Shown here one piece after another: positions 1-7,904 of a stretch of 64,000 bases of DNA (positions are counted from its first letter, which is position 1; every line of letters begins with the position of its first letter). Both the position numbers and the translations under genes were made by a program. The notes under the pieces are model-generated. The model was not told the origin of the DNA, searched no databases, and saw nothing but the letters and a program-made list of their open reading frames with translations. The DNA comes from Aliihoeflea sp. 40Bstr573 (GTDB taxonomy: Bacteria > Pseudomonadota > Alphaproteobacteria > Rhizobiales > Rhizobiaceae): NCBI RefSeq assembly GCF_024105655.1, contig NZ_JAAAMH010000004.1, positions 124,001 through 188,000 of the forward strand. Direction: 5' to 3'.

Positions 1-161
1 AGGTTGGGCACGAGCATCGTCACGACGGCAACGCGCACGTCGAACATCATGGCAAGCGCGGGCACCGCCAGCACCGGCGCGCCGGCGCCCGTCGCCCCCT
101 TGAGGACGCCGCCGGCGGCAAGGCAGAGGAATGCGATGGCGAGTTCGATCGTCAGGCTCAT
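1..161 (-). CDS. TauE/SafE family permease, N-terminal fragment
   Basis: Only the first 53 codons lie inside the window; the gene runs off the left edge. The start is the ATG at 161 on the minus strand. The N-terminus is a hydrophobic membrane segment followed by the GVLKGATGAGAPVLAVPAL pattern, which is typical of the first repeat of TauE/SafE sulfite or sulfoacetate exporters. These are inner-membrane proteins that move sulfonates or other small anions, often made of two four-helix repeats. It diverges from the ArsR regulator at 305, so an operator in the shared 143-bp gap could control both sides. The substrate cannot be told from this fragment. Confidence 0.7.
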   Translation of the reverse strand, partial: MSLTIELAIAFLCLAAGGVLKGATGAGAPVLAVPALAMMFDVRVAVVTMLVPN

Positions 162-264
162 GTCCGCGTTGGCTACGCTTCATGGTCGCCCGCTGCAACG
201 CAAATTCTTTCCATGTGAACAAAAAGGTTTGGGCCAGCCCTTTAAATCGGTGATAGCCAATCCA

Positions 265-286
265 TATATCGGATCAACCCGATATA
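265..286. promoter_or_regulatory. Perfect 8-bp inverted repeat, likely ArsR operator
   Basis: TATATCGG (265-272) and CCGATATA (279-286) form a perfect inverted repeat around a 6-bp centre. It ends 18 bp before the ArsR start and lies in the gap between divergent genes. ArsR-family repressors commonly bind AT-rich imperfect dyads that overlap their own promoter, so autoregulation is the simplest reading. Binding is inferred. Confidence 0.55.
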
Positions 287-304
287 AACGAGCCCCTGCC
301 TCCC

Positions 305-598
305 ATGACGAATGCCGACCTGATCCTGAAGGCACTCTCGCATCCCGTCCGGCGTGACATGCTCGACTGGCTGAAGACGCCTGCAAAGCACTTCCCCGAT
401 CAGGAGCATCCGCTGGAGATGGGCGTGTGCGCCGGCCAGTTCGCGCGCTGCGGACTGTCGCAATCTTCCGTCTCGGCGCATCTGGCCGCCCTGTCCGAAG
501 CGGGGCTGGTGACGCAGCGCCGGGTCGGTCAGTGGATATTCTACAAACGCGACGAGGCCGCGATCGCCGCCTTCCGCGCCTCTCTCGACACTCTCTAG
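305..598 (+). CDS. ArsR/SmtB-family winged-helix regulator
   Basis: A 97-residue protein, the usual size for ArsR/SmtB repressors. The recognition part is LSQSSVSAHLAALSEAGLVT (residues 51-70), followed by the beta-wing QRRVGQWIFYKRDE. It lacks the ELCVCDL metal site of ArsR/SmtB metal sensors but has two cysteines, Cys42 and Cys49, just before the recognition helix. A thiol or electrophile sensor is therefore plausible, and this fits the next gene, an ene-reductase of the kind that detoxifies electrophiles. The spacing to that gene is 27 bp, so the two are probably one transcript. A perfect dyad sits just upstream. The family is certain; the inducer is inferred. Confidence 0.85.
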   Translation: MTNADLILKALSHPVRRDMLDWLKTPAKHFPDQEHPLEMGVCAGQFARCGLSQSSVSAHLAALSEAGLVTQRRVGQWIFYKRDEAAIAAFRASLDTL

Positions 599-625
599 AA
601 CCTCCCAAGAAGAAAGAAGGACTTT

Positions 626-1741
626 ATGTCGAAACTCTTCGAACCCGTTCGCGTCGGCGACATCGACGTCGCCAATCGCATCGTCATGGCGCCGTTGACG
701 CGCAACCGCTCGCCCAACGCCGTGCCGACCGACATGGCGGTCGAGTATTATCGCCAGCGCGCCTCGGCCGGCCTCCTCGTTACAGAGGCCACCGCCATCA
801 CCCATCAGGGCCAGGGCTACGCAGACGTGCCGGGCCTTTACGGTGCCGACCAGCTCGCCGCCTGGAAGAAGGTCACCGACGCCGTACATGCCGATGGCGG
901 CAAGATCGTCGTCCAGCTCTGGCATGTCGGCCGCATCAGCCATTCGACGTTGCAGCCCGGCGGCGAAAAGCCTGTTGCCCCGTCGGCGATTCGCGCCAAT
1001 GCCAAGACCTATCTGGTCAACGAAGACGGCTCCGGCGCCTTTGCCGACACGTCCGAACCCCGCGCGCTCGATACGGCGGAGCTGCCGGGCATCGTTGCCG
1101 CCTATGCCAAGGCTGCGAAGGCAGCGGTAGAGGAAGCCGGCTTCGACGGCGTCGAGATCCATGCCGCGAACGGATACCTGATCGACCAGTTCCTGCGTTC
1201 CGGCTCCAACAAGCGAACCGACGCCTATGGCGGCTCGATCGAGAACCGCGCACGCCTGCTGTTCGAGGTCGTCGATGCCGTTACCGCCGCGATCGGCGGT
1301 GGCCGCACGGGCATCCGCCTCTCGCCGGTTACGCCGGCGAACGACGCGTCCGATTCCGATCCGCAGCCACTCTTCGACCATGTCGCCGAGGGCCTCGGCA
1401 GATACGGGCTTGCCTATGTGCACGTCATCGAAGGGGCGACCGGCGGCGCGCGTGATCACAACCAGGGCGACAAGCCGTTCGACTGGGCGCAGTTCAAGTC
1501 CACCTATCGCAATGCCGGCGGCACCGGCGCATGGGTCGGCAACAACGGCTACGACCGCGACCTGGCCGAGAAGGCCGTGGCGGATGACCGAGTCGACCTT
1601 GTCGCCTTCGGCCGTCTCTTCATCGCCAATCCCGATCTCGTCGAGCGCTTCGAACAGGACGCGCCGCTCAACGAGCCCGACCGCGAGACCTTCTATGGCG
1701 GCGGCGCGAAGGGCTATGTCGACTATCCGTCGATGAACTGA
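626..1741 (+). CDS. nemA: Old Yellow Enzyme alkene reductase (NemA-like)
   Basis: A 371-residue FMN-dependent ene-reductase that would reduce activated C=C bonds, such as N-ethylmaleimide, enones or nitro-compounds, using NAD(P)H in the cytoplasm. The sequence shows MAPLTRNRS (21-29) at the flavin site, QLWHVGRISH (97-106), and IHAANGYLIDQFL, which places the substrate-anchoring His179 and Asn182 and the proton-donor Tyr184. The length matches the family. A Shine-Dalgarno AAGAAAGAAGG lies just before the ATG. It follows the ArsR regulator at 305, which may de-repress it in response to electrophiles. A strong hairpin terminator comes right after the stop. The physiological substrate is unknown. 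Confidence 0.92.
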   Translation: MSKLFEPVRVGDIDVANRIVMAPLTRNRSPNAVPTDMAVEYYRQRASAGLLVTEATAITHQGQGYADVPGLYGADQLAAWKKVTDAVHADGGKIVVQLWHVGRISHSTLQPGGEKPVAPSAIRANAKTYLVNEDGSGAFADTSEPRALDTAELPGIVAAYAKAAKAAVEEAGFDGVEIHAANGYLIDQFLRSGSNKRTDAYGGSIENRARLLFEVVDAVTAAIGGGRTGIRLSPVTPANDASDSDPQPLFDHVAEGLGRYGLAYVHVIEGATGGARDHNQGDKPFDWAQFKSTYRNAGGTGAWVGNNGYDRDLAEKAVADDRVDLVAFGRLFIANPDLVERFEQDAPLNEPDRETFYGGGAKGYVDYPSMN

Positions 1742-1747
1742 CCTTGT

Positions 1748-1775
1748 GAAAGGGCGGCGGCAACGCCGCCCTTTT
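1748..1775 (+). terminator. Rho-independent terminator, alkene reductase/TetR
   Basis: GAAAGGGCGGCG (1748-1759), loop GCAA, then CGCCGCCCTTTTC. This is a 12-bp GC-rich stem flanked by A-run and T-run. It lies between convergent genes and can serve both strands. Confidence 0.85.
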
Positions 1776-1779
1776 CGCA

Positions 1780-2469
1780 TCAGCGCGCGCCCAGCGCCTT
1801 CAACACGAAATCCGCGACGCCGGCGGCATAGACGTCGGCATTGACGCCGCGCCGGGCATATTTTGGCCGCTTCACATACCAGTCCTGCAGGAGCGGCTTG
1901 ATCAGCGCGGCGGCGAAGTCGGGATCGGCGACCGTGAACTTCCCCTTCGCCACACCCTCGGCCAGCACTTTTGCAAAGATCGCCTCCGTCGCCGCCTCGC
2001 TGGCGATCGCCCGTTTGCGCGCGGGCGCGGGAAACGACTTCGCCTCCATATAGGCGAAGACGAAGAAGGGCTGCATCACCTCGCTGAGACACACATGCAT
2101 GTCGATCAGCCATTCAAGATGGGCGACCGGATCGGCGCGGATATCACTCGGAGCGCCTTCGAGCAGCGCTTCGGCCGCCGACGACACCTCGCCGAGGATC
2201 ATGACGAGCAGAGTGTCCTTGCCGTCGAAATATGAATAGAGCCCGCCCATCGACAGGCCCGCGGCCGCGGCGAGGTCGCGCAGCGACATTGCCTGGAACC
2301 CCTGCCGGTTCGACAGTTTCAAGGTCGCCTCGATGATCTTCGACAGTTTCGCGACGGCGATGTGCGGCTTTTGCGTGCGGATATGGTCGCGATTGCGCTC
2401 GAGGATACGCGCAGCTGCGGCTTGGAGCGAATAGTCGCCATAAGGCGCCAGGCGTTTTTCCGGCGACAC
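1780..2469 (-). CDS. TetR/AcrR-family regulator
   Basis: A 229-residue regulator when read from the GTG at 2469. The open frame continues further upstream but would run into the divergent dehydrogenase gene, so the downstream start is preferred. The N-terminal TetR helix-turn-helix is visible at about residues 60-85 (SLRDLAAAAGLSMGGLYSYF, then DGKDTL), followed by a helical ligand-binding domain. It diverges from an acyl-CoA dehydrogenase across a short gap holding a clean inverted repeat. The likely role is to repress itself and the dehydrogenase until an acyl-CoA or related ligand binds, as FadR/PsrA-like TetR proteins do. The ligand is unknown and the start is uncertain. Confidence 0.82.
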   Translation of the reverse strand: MSPEKRLAPYGDYSLQAAAARILERNRDHIRTQKPHIAVAKLSKIIEATLKLSNRQGFQAMSLRDLAAAAGLSMGGLYSYFDGKDTLLVMILGEVSSAAEALLEGAPSDIRADPVAHLEWLIDMHVCLSEVMQPFFVFAYMEAKSFPAPARKRAIASEAATEAIFAKVLAEGVAKGKFTVADPDFAAALIKPLLQDWYVKRPKYARRGVNADVYAAGVADFVLKALGAR

Positions 2470-2560
2470 GAGTGAACCCTTCCAGCGCTGTTGGAACGAA
2501 GTCTTTGCGCAGCAGGACGAAGGCGGCGACCCTGCATTGCCAATCTGCCATGGATCCGAT

Positions 2561-2587
2561 AATAAATCGAGCGCTCGCTCGATTATT
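2561..2587. promoter_or_regulatory. TetR operator: perfect inverted repeat between divergent genes
   Basis: ATCGAGCG (2566-2573), CT, CGCTCGAT (2576-2583) is a perfect 18-bp palindrome with AT-rich flanks AATAA and TATT. It ends 13-17 bp before the acyl-CoA dehydrogenase ATG at 2600 and lies about 100 bp upstream of the TetR start. This is the geometry of a shared TetR operator. Binding by the adjacent regulator is inferred. Confidence 0.7.
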
Positions 2588-2599
2588 GAGGATTTTTCG

Positions 2600-3805
2600 A
2601 TGGATTTCCACATCCCGGCCCGCACCGAGGACTATCGCCGCCGCATCGCGGCTTTCGTCGAAGCGCACGTCCTGCCGCTCGAGGCTGACCGCGCCAATTA
2701 CGACGCCCATGAGAACATCCGCATCGACGTACTCGACAAGGTTCGCGAGAAGGCGCGGGCCGAAGGCCTGTGGTGCCTGCAGTTGAAGAAGGAAACCGGC
2801 GGGCAGGAACTCGGCCGCATGGGCATGGCGGTCTGCTACGAAGCGATGAACCGCTCGATCTTCGGCCCTGCCGTCTTCAATTCCGCCGCGCCGGACGACG
2901 GCAACATGATGGTGCTGGAAGCCGTTGGCACGCCCTACCAGAAGGAGCGCTGGCTGCAGCCGATCGTCGAGGGCAAGGTGCGCTCCGCCTTCGCCATGAC
3001 CGAGCCGGCGCCCGGCTCCGGCTCCGATCCCTCGATGATGCAGACTCGGGCCGAAAAGCGCGGCGACACATACGTCATCTCCGGGCGCAAATGGTTCATC
3101 ACCGGCGCGGAGGAGGCGCAGCATTTCATCTTGATGGCGCGCACGTCGAACGATCCGCGAAAGGGGCTGACGGCCTTCCTGTTCGCCCGTGACCAGCCGG
3201 GCTGGAAGATCGAGCGCCGCATCGACATCATGGGTCCCGAAGAGCATGGCGGCCATTGCGAACTGTCTTTCGACGGCCTCGAAATACCGGCCCGCGACGT
3301 GATGATGAACGAGGGCGACGGGCTGAAAGTCACCCAGATCCGGCTCGGGCCGGCGCGGCTGACGCACTGCATGCGCTGGCTTGGCCTGTCCAAGCGCTGC
3401 GTCGAGATCGCGACCGAATATGCAGGCCGCCGTGAAGGCTTCGGCCAGCGCCTTGCCGATCGCGAGAGCGTGCAGTTGATGCTGGGCGATCTGGCGATGA
3501 AGATCGAGATCGCGCGGCTTCTGGTCATGAAGGCCGCATGGGCGCTCGACCAGGGCTCGTTCGCCCGCAAGGAGGTATCGATGGCGAAGATCCAGGTCGC
3601 CAACGTTCTCCATCAGGCGGCCGACACCGCGCTGCAGATCAACGGCGCGCGCGGATATTCCAAGGACACCGTGATCGAGTGGATCTACCGCTATGCGCGC
3701 CAGGCCCGCCTGGTCGACGGCGCCGACGAGGTCCACAAGATGGTCCTGAACCGGCATCTGAACGAGGAAGGCGCCGACTTCTGGCGCTGGCCGGTCGAGG
3801 CCTGA
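2600..3805 (+). CDS. Acyl-CoA dehydrogenase (ACAD10/11-like)
   Basis: A 401-residue flavoprotein that would introduce an alpha,beta double bond in an acyl-CoA and pass electrons to ETF. FAD-contact motifs are visible: FAMTEPAPGSGSDPS (about residues 133-147) and KWFITGAEEAQ. The C-terminal active-site segment reads RLVDGADEVHK, so an acidic DGADEVH block stands where short-chain enzymes carry YEGT, as in ACAD10/ACAD11-type enzymes. The start at 2600 follows the operator closely; the frame also runs upstream but into the operator. It is transcribed away from the TetR gene, alone, and is closed by a strong terminator. The chain length of the substrate cannot be predicted. Confidence 0.9.
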   Translation: MDFHIPARTEDYRRRIAAFVEAHVLPLEADRANYDAHENIRIDVLDKVREKARAEGLWCLQLKKETGGQELGRMGMAVCYEAMNRSIFGPAVFNSAAPDDGNMMVLEAVGTPYQKERWLQPIVEGKVRSAFAMTEPAPGSGSDPSMMQTRAEKRGDTYVISGRKWFITGAEEAQHFILMARTSNDPRKGLTAFLFARDQPGWKIERRIDIMGPEEHGGHCELSFDGLEIPARDVMMNEGDGLKVTQIRLGPARLTHCMRWLGLSKRCVEIATEYAGRREGFGQRLADRESVQLMLGDLAMKIEIARLLVMKAAWALDQGSFARKEVSMAKIQVANVLHQAADTALQINGARGYSKDTVIEWIYRYARQARLVDGADEVHKMVLNRHLNEEGADFWRWPVEA

Positions 3806-3828
3806 TCCACAAGCCTCAAGTCGACAAG

Positions 3829-3854
3829 AAGGCCCGGCATTGCTGCCGGGCCTT
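3829..3854. terminator. Bidirectional terminator
   Basis: AAGGCCCGGCA, loop TTGC, TGCCGGGCCTT followed by TCTCTT. It is an 11-bp perfect stem between the convergent dehydrogenase and SLC13 transporter genes. Confidence 0.85.
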
Positions 3855-3862
3855 TCTCTTGC

Positions 3863-5359
3863 CTATTGCGTTCGCGCGGCCCAGTCCGGGATCGATCCGA
3901 CTTCGACGCCGAAGAAGCTCGTCAGCACCGCATAGCCGAGCGTCGAGATGACGACGACGGCGGCGAGGTTCAGCCAAATGCCCTGCGTCGCCATCTGCGG
4001 GATCGTGACGTGGCCCGAGCCGAAGACGAGCGCGTTCGGCGGCGTCGCCACCGGCAGCATGAACGCCATCGACGCGGCGAGCGCGGCTGGAACCGCCAGC
4101 ATCAGCGGGTTTTCGCCGAGCGAAATCGCCAGCGCGGCCACCAGCGGCAGGAATGTGGCCGCCGTGGCCGTGTTCGAGGTGAATTCGGTAAGGAGCAGGA
4201 TGACGACCGAGACCAGGACCACGATCCCGAGAAGCGGCAGGACGCCGGCGATCGTGCCGACCTGATCGCCGATCCATTGATCAAGCCCCGTCGAGACGAC
4301 CGCGGCCGCAAGGCTGAGGCCCCCGCCGAAAAGCACCAGCACGCCCCAGGGCAGGCGCAGCGCCTGTTTCCATGCGATCAGCGCGCCGCCCTTGCCGTCG
4401 CCCGCCGGAAGCACGAACAGCACCAGCGCCGCCAGGATCGCGATCGACGTGTCGTTGAGACCGGGGATGTAGTCGTCGAGGAGCGTGCGGAACACCCAGG
4501 CGAAAGCCGTGACGACGAAAACGATCGCGACGCGGATTTCCGGTGCCGACCAGACGCCGAGCTTGCCGATCTCCGCCCGGAACAGGCCCGCCGCGCCCTC
4601 GACCTCGCCCTTGTCCAGCCGGATCGTCAGCTTGGTCAGGAACAGCCAGGCCGCGAACAGCATCACGATCGCCACGGGCACGCCGATGATCATCCAGCGG
4701 CCGAAGCCGATATCGTAGCCATAGGTCTGGTTGAGCGCGCCGGCCAGAAGCGCGTTGGGGGGCGTTCCGATCAGCGTGGCGACGCCGCCGATCGAGGCCG
4801 CGTAGGCGACGCCGAGCAAAAGCGCGAGCGGAAATTTCGACTTCGCGCCATCGGCGTCGTCCGCCAGCAGCCCGACGACCGATAGCGCGACCGGCAGCAT
4901 CATCACGACGGTTGCCGTATTCGACACCCACATCGAAACGAAAGCGGTGGCGAGCATGAAGCCGGCGACGATGCGGCCTTGCTGCGTGCCAGTTCGCGCC
5001 ACGATGTTGAGCGCGATGCGCCGGTGCAGGTTCCAGCGCTCCATGGCAAGCGCCAGGATGAAGCCGCCCATGAACAGGAAGATGATCGGGTCGCCATAGG
5101 GCGACGTCGCCTCCGAGCCGGATGCCGCCCCGGTGATGGGGAAGAGCGCGATCGGCGCAAGCGCGGTCGCCGGCACGGGGATCGCCTCGGTGATCCACCA
5201 CACGATCATCAGGCTCGCTACCGCGACCACGCGCCACCCCTCGACCGAAAGGCCTTCGGGCGCGGGAAGGAACAGGAGGAGCAAGAAGAGGAGAAGCCCC
5301 GCAATGATCGGGACGGGCTTCAGGGGAAAGCGTTCGTTTTCGGTCGCAGCTTCGCTCAC
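3863..5359 (-). CDS. SLC13/DASS family anion or dicarboxylate:Na+ symporter
   Basis: A 498-residue polytopic membrane protein with about 11-12 hydrophobic segments. The N-terminal IVWWITEAIPVPATALAPIA block and the two SNT-type signatures (SMWVSNTATVVMMLP and TEFTSNTATAATFLP) are those of divalent anion:sodium symporters, where the Ser-Asn-Thr motifs hold substrate and sodium. MLPVATPPNALVFGSGH is the C-terminal family signature. Likely substrates are C4-dicarboxylates or similar anions, taken up across the inner membrane. It ends at a shared terminator and is preceded on the same strand, 70 bp upstream, by a LytTR regulator that might control it. Exact substrate not predictable. Confidence 0.9.
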   Translation of the reverse strand: MSEAATENERFPLKPVPIIAGLLLFLLLLFLPAPEGLSVEGWRVVAVASLMIVWWITEAIPVPATALAPIALFPITGAASGSEATSPYGDPIIFLFMGGFILALAMERWNLHRRIALNIVARTGTQQGRIVAGFMLATAFVSMWVSNTATVVMMLPVALSVVGLLADDADGAKSKFPLALLLGVAYAASIGGVATLIGTPPNALLAGALNQTYGYDIGFGRWMIIGVPVAIVMLFAAWLFLTKLTIRLDKGEVEGAAGLFRAEIGKLGVWSAPEIRVAIVFVVTAFAWVFRTLLDDYIPGLNDTSIAILAALVLFVLPAGDGKGGALIAWKQALRLPWGVLVLFGGGLSLAAAVVSTGLDQWIGDQVGTIAGVLPLLGIVVLVSVVILLLTEFTSNTATAATFLPLVAALAISLGENPLMLAVPAALAASMAFMLPVATPPNALVFGSGHVTIPQMATQGIWLNLAAVVVISTLGYAVLTSFFGVEVGSIPDWAARTQ

Positions 5360-5429
5360 GCTCCGATGTCTCCGTAAGGTTGCGTTGCGTCCCTATTCAA
5401 CACGTTGGACGCGCGATCAACCCCAGGTG

Positions 5430-6194
5430 TCATGCCAGACCCGCTTCGCGAACCGGTTTCAGGTAGCTGCGACTGACGGGAACTTCGCTTCCATCCGCCA
5501 GCTGGAGATAGACGCGCCCGTCGCGCCGCGCGCTGCGCACGACCGCACCATTGGCCACCCAATGAGAGCGATGCACCTGCATGCCCTCCATTCCCTCCGT
5601 CTCTGCGATGGCGTCGGAAAGACGCATCAGGAGCATATGCCGTCCCTTGTCGGTGCTGACCTCGACATAGTGGTCCTGCACCGAAAGGCGCGTAATCCTG
5701 CCGCGTATCTCCAGCGGCAGCCGATCCAGAAGGGTCGGCCTTCGCGCCGTGTCAGGAGATGGCGATCGTGATGCGTACGAGCGCGTGAAGGTCGCGATCA
5801 GCGCCGAAGCGACTGCCGCAATGGCCGCCGCATAGACGAAAAGCGACAGGAAGCCGATTGCCGGTCCGTCGAATACCAGTTCGTTGAACAAACGGACAAA
5901 GAGCGCGATGGGCAGCCCCCCGGCAGCGCCGTAAAGCGCGTAGATGACGATCGACCCGCGCGGATGGCGGACCTGTTCGAGCCCGGCAACGACGGCAATG
6001 CAGATCACATAGGTCGCGACCACGACCGCGCCCCAATAGGCCAGACGCGGCAATACGGGCAGCGCCGGATACGTGCCGAACGGTCCCGCCAGCCCAAGCA
6101 CGACCGAGACGCCGGCCAGCGCCGCCCACAGAAGCGGCGAGCGCAGATGGCGCTGCAATTCGCGCATCGTGAAATGCAGGTCGTTGCTGGACAC
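5430..6194 (-). CDS. Membrane-anchored LytTR-type transcriptional regulator
   Basis: About 254 residues from the GTG at 6194, which has a weak GGA box upstream; an in-frame ATG at 6167 (MRELQRHL) is the alternative. The N-terminal half has four predicted membrane segments (for example LWAALAGVSVVLGLAG and AYWGAVVVATYVICIAVV). The C-terminal 100 residues are a LytTR DNA-binding domain: ITRLSVQDHYVEVSTDKGRH, then MQVHRSHWVANGAVV, VYLQLADGSEVPVSRSYL. Membrane-bound LytTR proteins sense signals at the membrane without a separate kinase. It precedes the SLC13 gene on the same strand and diverges from DUF2306, so either may be a target. The signal is unknown. Confidence 0.85.
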   Translation of the reverse strand: MSSNDLHFTMRELQRHLRSPLLWAALAGVSVVLGLAGPFGTYPALPVLPRLAYWGAVVVATYVICIAVVAGLEQVRHPRGSIVIYALYGAAGGLPIALFVRLFNELVFDGPAIGFLSLFVYAAAIAAVASALIATFTRSYASRSPSPDTARRPTLLDRLPLEIRGRITRLSVQDHYVEVSTDKGRHMLLMRLSDAIAETEGMEGMQVHRSHWVANGAVVRSARRDGRVYLQLADGSEVPVSRSYLKPVREAGLA

Positions 6195-6292
6195 GAAGCA
6201 ATCCGGTCGTTGACGAAGTCGGCATTGAGCAAAAGCCGTCGCCGCCCCAAAGGTCAAGCCGTTCGATACCCGTGACGACAGGAGACGCCGCC

Positions 6293-6778
6293 GTGAATTT
6301 CGCACCGCTCGCCCAGGCGGATTTCGCCATCCAGATGCATGTCGCGGCAGCGATCGGCGCGCTCGTACTGGGCTCCGTCGTGCTCTTCCGCCGCAAGGGC
6401 GACCGGCTTCACAGACTGGGCGGGCGCATCTGGGTCGCGCTGATGGTCATCGTCGCGCTGTCGTCCTTCTTCATTCACGAACTGCGCCTTGTCGGACCAT
6501 GGAGCCCGATCCACCTCGTCTCGGTCGCGACGCTCTGGTTTCTGTTCGACGGCGTGCGGCTTGCCCGCCGCGGGCGCATCACCGCCCACCGCCGCACGAT
6601 GCAGGGAACGTTCTTTGGTGGTCTGATCGTCGCTGGCGGCTTTACCTTCCTGCCCGGCCGGCTGATGCATGACGTCATGCTGGCCGATATGCCCGGCTCC
6701 CTGCCGGCAGCGCTTGCGGGCCTGATCGGCCTCTACGCACTTTGGACCCTTTGGCCTTTGCGCCGGCCGCAAACGTGA
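6293..6778 (+). CDS. DUF2306 family membrane protein
   Basis: A 161-residue membrane protein of the DUF2306 type. The GTG start at 6293 is chosen because CAGGAGA lies 8 bp upstream; an earlier GTG at 6272 has no such site. Four hydrophobic segments are visible, with conserved-looking polar positions: QMHVAAAIGALVLGSVVLF, the RLHRLGGRIWVALM basic loop, SFFIHEL, and TAHRRTMQGTFFGGLIVAG. The R-x-H-R-x-x-G and H-R-R-x-M patterns are features of DUF2306. The function of the family is not established. It diverges from the LytTR regulator, which may control it, and ends at a hairpin terminator. Confidence 0.8.
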   Translation: MNFAPLAQADFAIQMHVAAAIGALVLGSVVLFRRKGDRLHRLGGRIWVALMVIVALSSFFIHELRLVGPWSPIHLVSVATLWFLFDGVRLARRGRITAHRRTMQGTFFGGLIVAGGFTFLPGRLMHDVMLADMPGSLPAALAGLIGLYALWTLWPLRRPQT

Positions 6779-6782
6779 AGAA

Positions 6783-6804
6783 GGGCGGCCCGCAAGGACC
6801 GCCC
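6783..6804. terminator. Terminator between DUF2306 and sugar SBP
   Basis: GGGCGG-C-CC, loop GCAA, GG-A-CCGCCC. The stem is interrupted by one C/A mismatch and lies between convergent genes. It has no long T-run, so strength is moderate. Confidence 0.6.
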
Positions 6805-6828
6805 CTCCATCAGATCCGCCGCAAGGGA

Positions 6829-7782
6829 TCAGAAGGGCGAGTCGGGATAGTAGTACTGCTCGGCATTGTCCTGCGTGATCAGGACCGAGCCGATGATGAA
6901 GGTGCCCGAAACCGGCGCCTTGCTGACGAAGTTCAGCGCGGTGAGTTCGATTGCCGTGCCGATCATCGCCGGCGGATAGGTGACGTCGGCCGGGACCATC
7001 TCGTCGCCATCGCGCACACGTTCGATCATCTCCTTCATGCCGGCGCCGCCGAGCACCCACATCTCGCCTTCGCGGCCGGCCTGGTTGATCGCCTCGATGG
7101 CGCCGACGGCCATGTCGTCGTCGGAAGCCCAGACGGCCACCACGTCCGAATTGCGCGACAGAAGATCCTGCGTGACCTCGAACGCGTCGTCGCGGTTCCA
7201 GTTGCCGTGTTCCATGCCGACGATCTCGATCCCCGAGCCCTCGATGGCGGCCTCGAAGGCCTCGACGCGCTCATTGTCGATCGTAGTCGGGATGCCGCGC
7301 AGCACGATGATGTTGCCACCCTCGGGGAGCCTTTCCTTGAAGAACTCGCCCGCCACGCGGCCGAAGCCCGGATTGTCGCCGGCGACGTAGAGGTCCTCGA
7401 TGTTCTCCTGGCTGAGCCCGCGGTCGACGACCGTCACCCACTTGCCCGCTTCCTTGACCCGCGCGACGGGGCCCGTCAGCGGCTCGGATTCAAACGGCAG
7501 GACGACGAGCGCGTCGATATTGCGCGTCGCCATCATGTCCTCGATGTCCGAGACCTGCTGGCCCGGATCGGACGCGGTCGACAGGACGAAGTCGAGATTT
7601 TCGTACCGCTCTTCGAGCGAATCGATGGTCGCCTGCGCGTGGAAGTTCATGCCGCCGGCCCAGCCATGGGTCGCCGCGGGGATGGAGACGCCGATCACGG
7701 CCGTCTCGGCATCCTGCGCGTAGAGCGGTGTGGCGAATGCGACGCCGAGCGTCAGCGCGCCGGCCAATGCTTTCAGTTTCAT
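6829..7782 (-). CDS. Sugar ABC transporter substrate-binding protein (RbsB-like)
   Basis: A 317-residue periplasmic binding protein of the type I fold. A Sec signal peptide is clear (LAGALTLGVAFATPLYAQ, cleavage after about residue 22). The mature part shows IGVSIPAATHGWAGGMNFHA, NIDALVVLPFE, VVDRGLS and the hinge-like ASDDDMAVGAIEAINQAG, all typical of pentose, hexose or polyol binders. It is the last gene of a five-gene operon with isomerase, oxidoreductase, ATPase and permease. GGGAGAGAG precedes the ATG. The 93-bp gap to the permease holds an extra copy of a 48-bp repeat that also covers the permease stop. Ligand unknown; a ring sugar or inositol-like polyol is likely from the gene set. 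Confidence 0.93.
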   Translation of the reverse strand: MKLKALAGALTLGVAFATPLYAQDAETAVIGVSIPAATHGWAGGMNFHAQATIDSLEERYENLDFVLSTASDPGQQVSDIEDMMATRNIDALVVLPFESEPLTGPVARVKEAGKWVTVVDRGLSQENIEDLYVAGDNPGFGRVAGEFFKERLPEGGNIIVLRGIPTTIDNERVEAFEAAIEGSGIEIVGMEHGNWNRDDAFEVTQDLLSRNSDVVAVWASDDDMAVGAIEAINQAGREGEMWVLGGAGMKEMIERVRDGDEMVPADVTYPPAMIGTAIELTALNFVSKAPVSGTFIIGSVLITQDNAEQYYYPDSPF

Positions 7783-7808
7783 GGTCTCTCTCCCTTGGTT
7801 AAGCTCTC

Positions 7809-7904
7809 GTTGGAGCGGATTTGGCCGTCACCGTTCCGGCTTGCGCTGGCGCTGCAGTTGGAGCGGATTTGGCCGTCACCGTTCCGGCTTGCGCTGGCGC
7901 TGCA
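7809..7904. repeat. Perfect tandem duplication of 48 bp at the permease 3' end
   Basis: Two identical 48-bp units abut (7809-7856 and 7857-7904), each starting GTTGGAGCGGATTTGGCCGT. The right-hand unit contains the last codons and stop of the permease. The left-hand unit is an untranslated copy in the gap before the binding-protein gene. It looks like a recent slippage or unequal-crossover duplication. Confidence 0.95.

Noticed and set aside
242-2113. Long open frame antisense to the alkene reductase (about 620 codons)
   Set aside because: High GC at third positions keeps antisense frames open. The + strand frame has a complete enzyme with all active-site residues, and the antisense translation has no recognisable domain and is Arg/Gly/Ala-rich.
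2470-2625. 52-residue N-terminal extension of the TetR regulator
   Set aside because: It would begin inside the divergent dehydrogenase gene and cover the operator. The GTG at 2469 starts where the conserved part begins.
7809-7904. 48-bp repeat as part of a CRISPR array
   Set aside because: The two units abut without a spacer, one lies in coding sequence, and there are no cas genes.
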